Shown: positions 42,298 to 52,503, counted from the stretch's first letter. The stretch: 64,000 nt of DNA from Mediterranea massiliensis (GCF_900128475.1 NZ_LT635836.1:1-64000); one strand, 5' to 3'. The notes: generated from the letters alone by a model not told the origin. Made by a program: numbers and translations.

Positions 42298-44478
42298 TTA
42301 TTTTTCAGTCTGTCGATAATCGGCCACCAGCTCCAGCAATTCCTCTCCATACTTTTCCACAGCCTTTTTCCCCACGTAAGGAATGGTGAGCAGAAAGTCC
42401 GGCGAATCGGGCAGCAGGTTGGCAATGCCCAACAAGGCTTTCTGCTGAAGGATGGTATAGGCCGGCAATCCCAGCTCGGCAGCCTTGGCGGCACGCCAGG
42501 AACGCAACGCTTCAACGAGTTCGGGATGGAGAATATCCTGAGGAACTTCAGCCTTCTTTTCCTTCACGGATTTCTTCCGCGCAGTCTTGGATGTTTCGGA
42601 AAGTTCGATGGTCAGACGGTTCTTGCAGGTCAGGTAATCGGCCACGACAAAGTCATGGCCTTCCGTCCATGCCAGGAGGCCGCTCTTCAGACGCAGCTCC
42701 ATGAGCAACTCGGCAGCGGCCTCGTCCAAGCGTTTCTTGAGTGTCTTGTTGTCGGTCGTCACCGGATGGTCTTCAAACAGCGAAAGCAATGCGGCAACCG
42801 GCTTGTGCAGATAGACGGCCGCTGCATGAAAACGCTGTTGCAGATAAGCATCGTGGGTATAGTCGGCACTGGCCGCTATTAGCCGATGGCATTGGGACAC
42901 GAACTTCTGCCCCACTTCACCCAGTTCCTTGACCGGACCTTCGGCCTGTGTTTTCAACGCACTGAGCAACTGCGGATAGAGGCGGTACAAGTGTTCGTCC
43001 ACCAGACGGAGATAGACATGGAAGAGACGAACCAGGCGGGAGAAGCCGAAAAGGCCCGACACCTGATCTTCAAAATACGCCTGCTCCAGGGTGGATATAC
43101 GGGCGGCATTGGGAATCTGTTCGGGTATGTGGTGTACAAAGTCGGTGACTACGGTATCGGAAATGACCGATGACGGCCGGACCGGCTCGCTCAGCACCAA
43201 CCCCTCCAGACTGCGACAACGGCTGAGGGCCACATAAGCCTGGCCGGGAGCAAAGGCCTGGCCGACGTCAATGATGGCTTTGTCGAACGTCAGTCCCTGG
43301 CTCTTATGAATGGTAATGGCCCACGCCAAGCGCAAAGGGAATTGTTGGAAGGTGCCCAACAGAGTTTCCGTAATTTCTTTGGTTTCGGGGTCCAGAGAAT
43401 ACTTGCAGTTGGTCCACTCTTCACGGTCGAGGGCTATCAGCTGTCCGTCTTCGGTTTCTACCTCCAACGGTCCTTCCTCGGAAAGCGACACGATTCGTCC
43501 CAGCATACCGTTATAATACCGGTGCTGCCCGGAAAGGTCGTTCTTGACAAACATCACCTGGGCACCGACTTTCAGCACCAGCTCCTCTTCCGTAGGATAC
43601 ATGTAGGCAGGGAAATCATCCGTTATCACAGCACGAAATGCCCGTTCGGCTCCAGGGAGTTGCTTCAAGCGGGAAGCATTCAGGTCGTTGGCCTTCTGAT
43701 TATGAGTTGTCAGATAGATATAGCCACGCGGCTGGCGGGAAGCAAAATCGGGCAGGCAACGGCGGTTGAGACACTCCAGTACCGAAGCATCCACCCGATT
43801 GTCGCGAATGCAGTTCAGCAGATCGAGAAACTCGGCATTGTTCTGGCGATAGACCTTGGTCAGCTCCACCGTCACATAACCGGCCTGCTCCAGCGCATGA
43901 CTGCCGAAGAAATAAAAGTGAGGATAATAGGGCGAAAGCAGTTGCTGGTCCTGCTCCTTGACGACAGGCGACAGCTGCTGCAAGTCGCCTATCAGGAGCA
44001 ACTGCACTCCGCCGAAAGGCTTGTGACGGTCACGGTACCGGCGCAGCACGTCGTCGACGGCATCGAGCAGATCGGCCCGCACCATACTGATTTCGTCAAT
44101 GACCAGCAGGTCGATACTACGCATGATGTTGACTTTCTCCTTGCTGAAGCGATACTGGTATCGGGCCTCTCCTCCGAAATGGGACTCGGGGACGAAGGGC
44201 GCGAAAGGCAACTGGAAAAAGGAATGGATGGTGACGCCTCCCGCATTCATGGCCGCCACACCGGTGGGAGCCAGTACAATCATACGCTTGGTAGACCGCT
44301 CACGGAGACTGCGCAGAAAAGTCGTCTTTCCACTACCGGCCTTGCCGGTCAGAAACAGATTGACGCCCGTATACTCCGCCAGCTTCCAGGCCAGTTCCAG
44401 TTCGGGATTAGATTCTATCGAAACCTCAGACGCCTGAGGAGCCATTCCGGTATCCAGTTTGTTCGCATCCATATCCAT
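42298..44478 (-). CDS. PIF1-family helicase with C-terminal HRDC domain
   Basis: A 726-residue DNA helicase. Walker A is TGKAGSGKTT near residue 45-54, Walker B LVIDEISMV, then GDLQQLSP, and the late motif VAKAITIHKSQGLTFD-type (AWAITIHKSQGLTFDKA) near 385. From about 640 the C-terminus reads as an HRDC domain (LRSWRAAKAAELGLPAYTILQQKALLGIA), the nucleic-acid-binding module of RecQ helicases. This PIF1-HRDC layout is common in Bacteroidetes; it may act on G-quadruplexes or stalled forks. Confidence 0.9.
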   Translation of the reverse strand: MDMDANKLDTGMAPQASEVSIESNPELELAWKLAEYTGVNLFLTGKAGSGKTTFLRSLRERSTKRMIVLAPTGVAAMNAGGVTIHSFFQLPFAPFVPESHFGGEARYQYRFSKEKVNIMRSIDLLVIDEISMVRADLLDAVDDVLRRYRDRHKPFGGVQLLLIGDLQQLSPVVKEQDQQLLSPYYPHFYFFGSHALEQAGYVTVELTKVYRQNNAEFLDLLNCIRDNRVDASVLECLNRRCLPDFASRQPRGYIYLTTHNQKANDLNASRLKQLPGAERAFRAVITDDFPAYMYPTEEELVLKVGAQVMFVKNDLSGQHRYYNGMLGRIVSLSEEGPLEVETEDGQLIALDREEWTNCKYSLDPETKEITETLLGTFQQFPLRLAWAITIHKSQGLTFDKAIIDVGQAFAPGQAYVALSRCRSLEGLVLSEPVRPSSVISDTVVTDFVHHIPEQIPNAARISTLEQAYFEDQVSGLFGFSRLVRLFHVYLRLVDEHLYRLYPQLLSALKTQAEGPVKELGEVGQKFVSQCHRLIAASADYTHDAYLQQRFHAAAVYLHKPVAALLSLFEDHPVTTDNKTLKKRLDEAAAELLMELRLKSGLLAWTEGHDFVVADYLTCKNRLTIELSETSKTARKKSVKEKKAEVPQDILHPELVEALRSWRAAKAAELGLPAYTILQQKALLGIANLLPDSPDFLLTIPYVGKKAVEKYGEELLELVADYRQTEK

Positions 44479-44516
44479 ACATTTATATCATATATCATGC
44501 ATTACCTGTACATATG

Positions 44517-44591
44517 AAAAAACGGCACAGAGAACAGGGATTTGTCTTGTGGGAAAAAAGAACCTCCACAACCATCCGCATTCTCTGTGCC
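44517..44591 (-). terminator. intrinsic terminator of dsbD
   Basis: GGCACAGAGAA (44524-44534) pairs perfectly with TTCTCTGTGCC (44581-44591); an inner TTGTGG/CCACAA stem lies within the loop. On the minus strand it is followed by GTTTTTTC. Confidence 0.85.
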
Positions 44592-44616
44592 AGAAAATAT
44601 CTACCGAAAGCTGCGT

Positions 44617-46638
44617 TTATTTCTTCCGGTTATAGTTGTCCAGTCCGGTCTGGAGGAAGTCGATGTAGAGATCGATGTCCTCGTCGTAGGAATAGGACTT
44701 GTTGAGGGGCTTGCCTTCGTTGTCGATAAGGACGTAGAAGGGCTGGGCGTTGGCACCGAACTTGACGCGCTGCAGGTAGCTCCACTTGTCGCCTACGGTG
44801 CGGAGGGTACGCTCCTTGCCGTTTTCCATGACCTTGATGGGTTCAGGCAGGCGGGTCTTGTTGTCCACATAAAGCGTGATGAGCACGTAGTCGTTGTTGA
44901 TGAGGTCGGCCACCTGCGTATCCGTCCAGACGGAGAGCTCCATCTTGCGGCAGTTGACGCAACCATAGCCGGTGAAGTCCAGCATCACGGGCTTGCCGTG
45001 CTCGCGGGCATACTTCATACCGGCATCGTAGTCGTCGAACTGGGCATGCACCTCGTTGTTGTAAAGGTTGAAGTCCTGCGTCTGCATGGGCGGAGCAAAG
45101 GCACTGACCGCCTTCAGCGGAGCACCCCACAGGCCGGGAACCATGTAGACGGCAAAAGCCAGCGAAGCCAGCGCCAGGAAGAAACGGGGCACGCTGACCT
45201 TGGTATTGTCGTCGTCGTGGGGAAACTTGATCTTGCCCAGCAGGTAGAAGCCCAGCAGGGCGAAGAGCACAATCCAGAGGGCGAGGAAGGTCTCACGGTC
45301 GAGGATGCGCCAACCGTAGGCCAGGTCGGCCACGGAGAGGAACTTCAGCGCGAATGCCAGTTCGAGGAAGCCCAGCGTCACCTTGATGACGTTCATCCAT
45401 CCGCCCGACTTGGGCATGGACTTGAGCCACGAGGGGAAGAGGGCGAAAAGCGTGAAAGGCAGGGCCAGGGCGATGGCAAAGCCCAGCATACCGATGGCCG
45501 GAGCCACCACATTGCCCGTAGTGGATACCTGTACCAGCAGGAAGCCGATGATGGGACCCGTACAAGAGAAGGATACCAGCGACAGGGTGAAGGCCATGAG
45601 GAAGATGCTCAGCAGGCCCGTAGTAGCCTCGGCCTTGCTGTCGACGGCATTGCTCCAACGGGAAGGCAGGGTAATCTCGAACGCACCGAAGAACGACGCG
45701 GCAAACACCACCAGCATGAGGCAGAAGAAGATGTTGAAGATGGCGTTGGTGGAAAGGGCGTTGAGCGCATTGGCTCCGAAGATGGCGGTAATGGCCACAC
45801 CCAGCGCTACGTAGATGACCACGATGGAGGCACCGTAGGTCCAGGCATCGCGGACGCCTTTCTTCTTGTCCTTGCTGCGCTTCAGGAAGAAGCTGACGGT
45901 CATGGGGATGATGGGCCACACGCAGGGAGTGAACAGGGCCAGCAGACCGCCCACAAAACCGGTGATGAAAATGTAGAGCCAGGACATGTCTTCCTGTGAA
46001 ACAGGCTCGCCCAGGGCACTCAGCTCATCGATGACGGGGCTCCACCAGCCGTTGTCGGAAACCTGGATGGAGGTGGAACCGTCGGCACCGCCGATGACGC
46101 CAATTGTGGCAGCAGCTGTAGCCGTATCGACGGGCGTTGCGGACGGAGCAGCGGCATCACCGGCCGGAGTGGCGGCAGCAGCACCATCGGCCTTACCGGA
46201 AAAGCTGAACTCCACCTGTGTAGGCGGCAGACAGTTCTCGTCGTTGCAGGCACCATATTCCAGATAGCCCGTCACCTGGTAGTCGCCACCGGTAAGGCGG
46301 AGCTTCTGGACGAACTGGGCCGTATGCTCGAAGTAGCGCACATTCATCTCAAAGAGTTTGTCGAACGACGACACTTCCTTGCCCACGGGACGGAGCTTGC
46401 CCGAAAGCTCGGCTCCGACCAGCTTGTCGGTATTGAACGTGGCCGAAATGGGACCTCCGTCGCCCAAGTCGGTAGAATAGACATGCCAGCCGGGATCGAT
46501 GGTGGCGGTAAACACGACTTCCACCTCGGTGGCGGAAACATTTTTCCACTCAGTCTTGAACTTCACCGGCTCCTGAATCTGGGCATGCACGGCGAAGGCC
46601 AGAAAAGAGATAATCAGAGAAAACCAAATTTTCTTCAT
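44617..46638 (-). CDS. dsbD: thiol:disulfide interchange protein DsbD
   Basis: A 673-residue membrane protein that carries electrons from cytoplasmic thioredoxin to periplasmic thiol proteins. After a signal peptide (ends near VHAQ, residue 20) comes a periplasmic alpha-type domain with GACNDENCLPP, an Ala/Pro linker (about 150-175), eight membrane helices (about 215-520) with FTPCVWPIIPM and a second Cys in SFSCTGP, and a C-terminal thioredoxin-like domain with GCVNC near residue 559-562. Confidence 0.93.
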   Translation of the reverse strand: MKKIWFSLIISFLAFAVHAQIQEPVKFKTEWKNVSATEVEVVFTATIDPGWHVYSTDLGDGGPISATFNTDKLVGAELSGKLRPVGKEVSSFDKLFEMNVRYFEHTAQFVQKLRLTGGDYQVTGYLEYGACNDENCLPPTQVEFSFSGKADGAAAATPAGDAAAPSATPVDTATAAATIGVIGGADGSTSIQVSDNGWWSPVIDELSALGEPVSQEDMSWLYIFITGFVGGLLALFTPCVWPIIPMTVSFFLKRSKDKKKGVRDAWTYGASIVVIYVALGVAITAIFGANALNALSTNAIFNIFFCLMLVVFAASFFGAFEITLPSRWSNAVDSKAEATTGLLSIFLMAFTLSLVSFSCTGPIIGFLLVQVSTTGNVVAPAIGMLGFAIALALPFTLFALFPSWLKSMPKSGGWMNVIKVTLGFLELAFALKFLSVADLAYGWRILDRETFLALWIVLFALLGFYLLGKIKFPHDDDNTKVSVPRFFLALASLAFAVYMVPGLWGAPLKAVSAFAPPMQTQDFNLYNNEVHAQFDDYDAGMKYAREHGKPVMLDFTGYGCVNCRKMELSVWTDTQVADLINNDYVLITLYVDNKTRLPEPIKVMENGKERTLRTVGDKWSYLQRVKFGANAQPFYVLIDNEGKPLNKSYSYDEDIDLYIDFLQTGLDNYNRKK

Positions 46639-46674
46639 TAGTTGAAAACGATATTAGTTCAAGTTAGCAAGTCA

Positions 46675-46974
46675 TTATAATTCATAATCGACGCAGGCAC
46701 GGCTCTCGCGAACCTCAGCCAGCAGCTTTCCGGCGGCCACGTGGTCGGGATGAACGGCATAGCGACGGACGTCGTCGAGGCTGTCGAACTCGCTGTAGAG
46801 GGCGATGCTCCACGTCTCGGCAGGATTGATGTTCAGCCCCACTTCTATGCTACGGATAAAAGGTATCTTGGCCGGAAGTGCCTCGATGGCAGCCTTGAAG
46901 GCGTTCATAGCGGCCAGGCGTGCTTCGGCCGGAGCTTCGTCTTTCAACTTAAACAATACAATGTGTTTGACCAT
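46675..46974 (-). CDS. Dabb (stress-responsive A/B barrel) protein
   Basis: A 99-residue Dabb-domain protein: VKHIVLFKLKDEAPAEA at the start and IALYSEFDSLDDVRRYAVHPDHV in the second half are the family signature. Such proteins form dimeric ferredoxin-like barrels; the role is unknown. It lies 36 bases after the dsbD start region, same orientation as dsbD, and its 5' end overlaps the udk promoter on the other strand. Confidence 0.9.
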   Translation of the reverse strand: MVKHIVLFKLKDEAPAEARLAAMNAFKAAIEALPAKIPFIRSIEVGLNINPAETWSIALYSEFDSLDDVRRYAVHPDHVAAGKLLAEVRESRACVDYEL

Positions 46975-46977
46975 AAC

Positions 46978-47008
46978 TTTGTCATTTTAATGATTTATAC
47001 TATATTTG
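46978..47008 (+). promoter_or_regulatory. promoter of udk
   Basis: TTTG (46978-46981), 19 bases, TATATTTG (47001-47008), a full consensus match. Leader about 65 bases. A minus-strand TACTTTTG at 47040-47047 may serve the Dabb gene, so two divergent promoters overlap here. Confidence 0.8.
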
Positions 47009-47078
47009 CTGCCAGATGTGCAGTCCTATTATGTGATTGCAAAAGTACTCGTTTTGTTTCAAAAATACATGTAAACGG

Positions 47079-47696
47079 ATGTTAATTATAGGAATTGCAG
47101 GCGGTACAGGGTCGGGAAAGACCACCGTCGTCAAGAAAATCATCGAAAGCCTGCCCGCAGGCAAAGTCGTATTGCTGCCCCAGGACTCGTACTACAAGGA
47201 CAGCAGCCACGTGCCGGTGGAAGAACGGCAGAACATCAACTTCGACCACCCCGACGCCTTCGAATGGAGCCTCCTGTCCAAACACGTGGCCATGCTGCGC
47301 GAGGGCAAGAGCATCGAACAGCCTACCTACTCGTACCTGACCTGCACGCGCCAGCCGGAAACCATCCACATCGAACCGCGGGACGTGATCATCATCGAAG
47401 GTATCCTGGCTCTGTGTGACGAAGAACTACGCAACATGATGGACCTGAAGGTATTTGTAGACGCCGACCCGGACGAGCGGCTGATACGCGTCATCCAGCG
47501 CGACGTAGTGGAGCGTGGACGTACGGCCGAAGCAGTGATGGAACGGTATACGCGCATCTTAAAGCCCATGCACCAGCAATTCATCGAACCGTGCAAGCGC
47601 TATGCCGACCTCATCGTGCCCGAAGGCGGAAACAACCAGGTGGCCATCGACATCCTGACGATGTATATCAAGAAGCATATTCATGATAATGGTTAA
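47079..47696 (+). CDS. udk: uridine kinase
   Basis: A 205-residue kinase that phosphorylates uridine and cytidine to UMP and CMP for pyrimidine salvage. P-loop GGTGSGKTT is at 8-16, followed by the base-binding region DSYYKD and YDFDHPDAFEW-type segment, and IIEGILAL as Walker B. I start at the ATG at 47079 (MLIIGIAGG), the usual family start; an open stretch upstream is not family-like. MltF follows 6 bases later. Confidence 0.97.
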   Translation: MLIIGIAGGTGSGKTTVVKKIIESLPAGKVVLLPQDSYYKDSSHVPVEERQNINFDHPDAFEWSLLSKHVAMLREGKSIEQPTYSYLTCTRQPETIHIEPRDVIIIEGILALCDEELRNMMDLKVFVDADPDERLIRVIQRDVVERGRTAEAVMERYTRILKPMHQQFIEPCKRYADLIVPEGGNNQVAIDILTMYIKKHIHDNG

Positions 47697-47702
47697 TGGT
47701 AA

Positions 47703-49097
47703 ATGGGGAAGGGCGGACTGACATCTATTTTGGGAACGATGCTGCTGTGCCTGCTGGTCACTGCGGGCTGCCGCGGTAACCGCACGGACAGCAGAGAAGA
47801 ACGTGCGCACGACCTGCAGCAGATCAAGGACAGCGGCGAACTGGTGGTGCTCACTCTCTACAGTTCAACGTCGTACTTCAACTACCGCGGACAGGACATG
47901 GGTTTCCAGTACGAACTGAGCGAACAGTTTGCCAAAAGCCTGGGCGTGAAGCTGAAGGTGAAAGTAGCCCGAAACGTCAAGGACCTCATCCGCAAGCTGG
48001 AGGCCGGCGAAGGCGACCTGATAGCCTATACCCTGCCCGTCACCAAGGAATGGAAAGACAGCCTGCTGTACTGCGGCGAAGACGTCATCACCCACCAGGT
48101 AGTGGTCCAACGCAAAAATGGACGCCACAAACCTCTTAAAGATGTCACCGAACTGATTGGCAAGGATATCTATGTCAATCCGGGAAAATACTACGAACGG
48201 CTGGTCAACCTGGACAAGGAGCTGGGAGGAGGCATCCGCATCCACCTCGTCCGGAGTGACAGCATCAGTGCCGAGGACCTTATCACCCAGTTGGCACAAG
48301 GCAAGATATCTTATACGGTGGCCGACAATGACATCGCACGCCTGAACCGCACCTACTACCCCAACCTGGATATCAACTTGAAAATCAGCTTCGACCAGCG
48401 TTCATCATGGGCTGTCCGCAAGGATTGTCCCCAACTGGCACGTGCCGCCAGCGAGTGGCACAAAGCCAACCTGACCTCTCCTGACTATAAGGCCAGTACC
48501 AAGCGTTATTTCGAAATCAGCAAAGCTACCCCCCACACCCCTATTCTATCACTGCGCGAGGGGAAAATCTCTCATTACGACGCCCTGTTCAAGAAGTACG
48601 CGAAAGAAATCGGATGGGACTGGCGGCTGCTGGCTTCACTGGCCTATACGGAGTCCAACTTCGACACCACCGCCGTGTCGTGGGCCGGCGCACGCGGCCT
48701 GATGCAGCTGATGCCGTCTACCGCCCGTGCCATGGGACTGCCCGACGGGAAGGAACAGAACGCGGAAGAAAGTATCAAGGCGGCCGTGAAATACATCGGC
48801 ATGACAGCCCAAAGTTTCAGTGAACTCCCGAAGGAAGAACAGGTGAACTTTGTCCTGGCATCCTACAACTCGGGCATCGGACACGTACAGGACGCCATGG
48901 CTCTGGCAGAAAAGTATGGCAAGGACCCGCATGTGTGGAAAGACAATGTAGAGAAATACATCGTGCTGAAAGCCAACGAAGAGTACTTCACCGACCCTGT
49001 CTGCAAGAATGGTTACTTCCGCGGCACGGAGACCTACAACTTCGTACGCGAGATTACCGGACGCTACGAACAGTACAAGAAGAAAATCAAGGGATAA
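47703..49097 (+). CDS. mltF: membrane-bound lytic transglycosylase MltF-like lipoprotein
   Basis: A 464-residue lipoprotein (lipobox VTAGC, Cys23). Residues 40-270 form an extracellular solute-binding domain (LVVLTLYSSTSYFNYRGQDMGFQYELSEQFAK), and 290-450 form an SLT transglycosylase domain with the catalytic Glu in AYTESNFD and the motifs GLMQLMPSTA and YNSG. It cleaves peptidoglycan to anhydromuropeptides. Begins 6 bases after udk, so co-transcribed. Confidence 0.93.
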   Translation: MGKGGLTSILGTMLLCLLVTAGCRGNRTDSREERAHDLQQIKDSGELVVLTLYSSTSYFNYRGQDMGFQYELSEQFAKSLGVKLKVKVARNVKDLIRKLEAGEGDLIAYTLPVTKEWKDSLLYCGEDVITHQVVVQRKNGRHKPLKDVTELIGKDIYVNPGKYYERLVNLDKELGGGIRIHLVRSDSISAEDLITQLAQGKISYTVADNDIARLNRTYYPNLDINLKISFDQRSSWAVRKDCPQLARAASEWHKANLTSPDYKASTKRYFEISKATPHTPILSLREGKISHYDALFKKYAKEIGWDWRLLASLAYTESNFDTTAVSWAGARGLMQLMPSTARAMGLPDGKEQNAEESIKAAVKYIGMTAQSFSELPKEEQVNFVLASYNSGIGHVQDAMALAEKYGKDPHVWKDNVEKYIVLKANEEYFTDPVCKNGYFRGTETYNFVREITGRYEQYKKKIKG

Positions 49098-49123
49098 AAG
49101 ATTTTCTCTTTCATTAGACAGGA

Positions 49124-49154
49124 ATGGCATGGATTACAAAAGCAATCCAGCCAT
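49124..49154. terminator. hairpin between convergent mltF and metH
   Basis: ATGGC-A-TGGATT (49124-49135) pairs with AATCCAGCCAT (49144-49154), one bulged A, 8-base loop. No strong T-run on either side, so a bidirectional terminator is possible but not certain. Confidence 0.5.
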
Positions 49155-49193
49155 CATATATCTGTTAGGATTTGCACTTTAAAAATTCTGTCA

Positions 49194-51950
49194 TCAGCCT
49201 CCGAACAAGTCGAGACGGTTTCGGCGCGCTTCATCGAGGGAAACCGGCTTTTCCTGAGGACGGGCGGCACTGCGTGCCACTTGTGACCGGTGTTCCTCGT
49301 CCAGCTCGCGGACAAAAGACTCCTTCTGGCGGGGATTCATCAGGCGGGCAGCCACAGCGGCATTCTGCGAAGCATCCTTCAGGTAGACCACCGGCGCATG
49401 GTACACAGGAACAATCTTCAAGGCCGTATGCAGGGCCGAAGTCGTAGCACCGCCTATCAGCAGAGGAATGTCCAGCCCCGCCTTCTCCAGTTCCGAAGCC
49501 ACATGCACCATCTCGTCCAGCGAGGGAGTAATAAGGCCGCTCAGCCCAATCATGTCAACCTTCTCGGCGATGGCACGCTGCACGATGGTTTCGGCAGGCA
49601 CCATCACGCCCAAATCGATCACCTCATAGCCGTTGCAGGCCATCACGACAGAAACAATGTTCTTGCCGATGTCGTGCACGTCGCCCTTCACCGTGGCCAG
49701 CAGCACACGTCCCGCCGAAGCCATACCCTCCGGTTTTTCGGCCTCAATGGCCGGTTGCAGAATGGCGACGGCCTTCTTCATGGTGCGGGCCGTCTTCACC
49801 ACCTGGGGAAGGAACATCTTGCCGGCTCCGAAGAGGTCGCCCACATGGTTCATGCCCGCCATCAGCGGACCTTCGATGATGTCCACCGCCTTCGGATACT
49901 TTGCCAACGCCTCTGCCAGATCCTCTTCCAGGTAGTCGGCAATGCCTTTGGTCAAGGCATAGGTGAGGCGCTCTTCCAGCGTACCGTCCCTCCAGGCCAG
50001 ATGGGCGGAAGCAGTGGCAGCACCACCGGCTGCCTTCTCGGCCTCCTTCTCAGCCTTCAGGCGTTCGGCCATCTCAATCAGCCGTTCGGCCGCGTCGGGA
50101 CGACGGTTGAGCACCACGTCTTCGATGCGTTCCAGTACATCGGCAGGCAGGTCTGTATAGAGCACAGACGAGGCAGGATTGACAATGCCCATGTCCATCC
50201 CCTCACGGATGGCGTGATAGAGGAAGACGGCGTGCATGGCCTCGCGGATATAGTTGTTGCCGCGGAAAGAGAACGACAGGTTGCTGACGCCCCCGCTGAC
50301 GTGGGCACCGGGCAGGTTGCGGCGTATCCAGCCGGTGGCACGGATGAAGTCGACCGCATAGTTGTTGTGCTCCTCCATGCCGGTGGCCACCGCCAGCACA
50401 TTGGGGTCGAAGATGATGTCCGAAGGACGGAAACCCACCTCGTCGACCAACAGACGATAGGCCCGCTGGCAGACGGCGATGCGGCGTTCGTAGGTATCGG
50501 CCTGTCCCTGCTCGTCGAAAGCCATCACCACCACGGCAACGCCCAGGCGACGGATGAGGCGGGCATGCTCCAGGAAAAGGGCCTCCCCCTCCTTCAGCGA
50601 AATGGAGTTGACAATGGCCTTGCCCTGCACGCACTTCAATCCGGCCACGATGACGTCCCACTTCGAGGAATCGATCATCACCGGCACACGGGCAATCTCG
50701 GGTTCGGAAGCAATCAGGTTAAGGAAGGTCGTCATCTCCTGGCGGGTATCGAGCAGACCATCGTCCATGTTGATGTCAATCACCTGCGCCCCGTCTTCCA
50801 CCTGACGGCGGGCAATGCCGAGAGCTTCCTCGTAATTCTTTTCATTGATCAGCCGCAGGAACTTGCGCGAACCGGCCACGTTGCAGCGTTCGCCCACGTT
50901 GATAAAGTTGTTCTCGGGCTTCACCTCCAGCAGTTCGAGGCCGGAGAGCCAAAGGTGTTCCGACGGAGCTACCGGAACGTGGGGAGCCACGCCTTCCACC
51001 AGGGCCGGAAAGCGGGCAATGTATTCTTCGGTCGTACCGCAACAGCCGCCGATGATGTTCACCAGCCCTTCGCTCACATACTCGCCCACCTCGCGGGCCA
51101 TCTCGTCGGGTGTCTGGTCGTACTGGCCCAGGCTGTTGGGCAGGCCGGCATTGGGATAGGCGCTGATGTAATAAGGGGCACGGGCGGCCAGCTGCTCCAG
51201 GAAGGGTTTCAGCTGGCGGGCACCGAACGAGCAGTTCAGGCCCACGGAGAAGATGTCGGCATGCTGAACCGAAGCCAGGAAAGCATCCAGCGTCTGGCCG
51301 GACAGGGTACGGCCGGCCGTATCGGAAACGGTGACGGAGAGCATCAGCGGCACGCGGCGGCCCGTGTCGTCCATCGCCTGCCCGGCCGCATAGAGGGCGG
51401 CTTTGGCATTGAGCGTGTCGAAGATGGTCTCGATGAGCAGCGCATCGACTCCACCCTCCAGCAGGGCTGCCATCTGCTCACGGTAGGCATCGGCCAGGTC
51501 GTCGAAGGTCAGGGCACGGTAAGCGGGATTGCTCACGTCGGGGCTCATGGAGCAGGTCTTGTTGGTAGGACCTACGGAACCGGCCACGAAGCGGGGCTTT
51601 TCGGCTGTCGAGAAGGCATCGGCTGCCTCACGGGCCAGACGGGCAGCGGCCAGGTTGACATCGCGCACGCAATGCTCCACATGGTAGTCGGCCTGGCTGA
51701 CGCGCGTGGCGTTGAACGAATTGGTTTCGATGATGTCGGCACCGGCAGCCAGATACTTGCGGTGGATGTCCGACACGATGTCGGGACGGGTGAGGCACAA
51801 CAGGTCGTTGTCGCCCTTCAGCTGTCCGGGTATATCTTGGAAAATCTCGCCGCGAAAATCGGCTTCTGTCAAGTTGTATTGCTGTATCATGGTGCCCATC
51901 GCACCGTCCAGGATCAGGATGCGCCGGCGCACCAGCTCTTGCAAGGTCAT
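49194..51950 (-). CDS. metH: cobalamin-dependent methionine synthase lacking the activation domain
   Basis: A 918-residue MetH. Domains in order: homocysteine-binding (1-~320, with zinc ligands in LNCSFGA and IIGGCCGT), methyltetrahydrofolate-binding (~350-600, NVGERCNVAGSRKF), cap, and cobalamin-binding (~650-880) with DVHDIGKNIV carrying the DxHxxG cobalt ligand. It ends at a stop right after the linker (ARRNRLDLFGG), where E. coli MetH continues with about 330 residues of S-adenosylmethionine activation domain. No frame continues the domain in the 97 bases to mltF. Reactivation must be by another protein. Confidence 0.95.
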   Translation of the reverse strand: MTLQELVRRRILILDGAMGTMIQQYNLTEADFRGEIFQDIPGQLKGDNDLLCLTRPDIVSDIHRKYLAAGADIIETNSFNATRVSQADYHVEHCVRDVNLAAARLAREAADAFSTAEKPRFVAGSVGPTNKTCSMSPDVSNPAYRALTFDDLADAYREQMAALLEGGVDALLIETIFDTLNAKAALYAAGQAMDDTGRRVPLMLSVTVSDTAGRTLSGQTLDAFLASVQHADIFSVGLNCSFGARQLKPFLEQLAARAPYYISAYPNAGLPNSLGQYDQTPDEMAREVGEYVSEGLVNIIGGCCGTTEEYIARFPALVEGVAPHVPVAPSEHLWLSGLELLEVKPENNFINVGERCNVAGSRKFLRLINEKNYEEALGIARRQVEDGAQVIDINMDDGLLDTRQEMTTFLNLIASEPEIARVPVMIDSSKWDVIVAGLKCVQGKAIVNSISLKEGEALFLEHARLIRRLGVAVVVMAFDEQGQADTYERRIAVCQRAYRLLVDEVGFRPSDIIFDPNVLAVATGMEEHNNYAVDFIRATGWIRRNLPGAHVSGGVSNLSFSFRGNNYIREAMHAVFLYHAIREGMDMGIVNPASSVLYTDLPADVLERIEDVVLNRRPDAAERLIEMAERLKAEKEAEKAAGGAATASAHLAWRDGTLEERLTYALTKGIADYLEEDLAEALAKYPKAVDIIEGPLMAGMNHVGDLFGAGKMFLPQVVKTARTMKKAVAILQPAIEAEKPEGMASAGRVLLATVKGDVHDIGKNIVSVVMACNGYEVIDLGVMVPAETIVQRAIAEKVDMIGLSGLITPSLDEMVHVASELEKAGLDIPLLIGGATTSALHTALKIVPVYHAPVVYLKDASQNAAVAARLMNPRQKESFVRELDEEHRSQVARSAARPQEKPVSLDEARRNRLDLFGG

Positions 51951-51992
51951 TGTATTTGAGTTTTTGAGGTTGTAAGTTTTAACTCTTGAGCA

Positions 51993-52445
51993 CTATCGCT
52001 TGAACATGCGTGCCATGTCACGCTTGTCGGCTTTCTCCTTCAGCGCTTCGCGTTTGTCGTATTGCTTCTTGCCTTTGGCCAGGGCCACCACCAGCTTGGC
52101 CAGCCCCTTTTCGTTGATGAAGAGGCGGACGGGAACAATGGTGAAACCCGGGTCCTTGGAGGTGCGCTCCAGCTTCTCCAGCTCCTTGCGGGTGAGGAGC
52201 AGCTTGCGTTCGCGGCGGGCGCTGTGGTTGTTGTACGAGCCATAGAAGTACTCGGCCACGTACATGTTCTTCACCCAGAGTTCGCCACCCGAGAAATAAC
52301 AGAAAGTGTCCACCAGGCTGGCCTTGCCGAGGCGGATGGACTTGATTTCCGTCCCCGTCAGCACGATGCCGGCCGTATAGGTGTCTATCAGTTCGTAGTC
52401 GAACGTTGCACGCTTGTTCTTGATGTTTACAGGAGCCTGTTTCAT
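51993..52445 (-). CDS. smpB: SsrA-binding protein SmpB
   Basis: A 150-residue RNA-binding protein that carries tmRNA to stalled ribosomes. Visible marks are the [11 protein letters not shown] start, [27 protein letters not shown], and the C-terminal helical [20 protein letters not shown] tail. It lies 42 bases upstream of metH in the same orientation, so they may be co-transcribed. Confidence 0.97.
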   Translation of the reverse strand: MKQAPVNIKNKRATFDYELIDTYTAGIVLTGTEIKSIRLGKASLVDTFCYFSGGELWVKNMYVAEYFYGSYNNHSARRERKLLLTRKELEKLERTSKDPGFTIVPVRLFINEKGLAKLVVALAKGKKQYDKREALKEKADKRDMARMFKR

Positions 52446-52503
52446 CTTTGCGTATTTTTGAGTTGATGACTTTTTTTAAGTTCTTGAGTTCGGTTGCCTG
52501 CCG

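Noticed and set aside
49290..51959. Plus-strand open frame of 889 codons
   Set aside because: Antisense shadow of metH.
51951..51992. Riboswitch upstream of metH
   Set aside because: Only 42 bases separate smpB and metH; no room for a cobalamin or SAM riboswitch.
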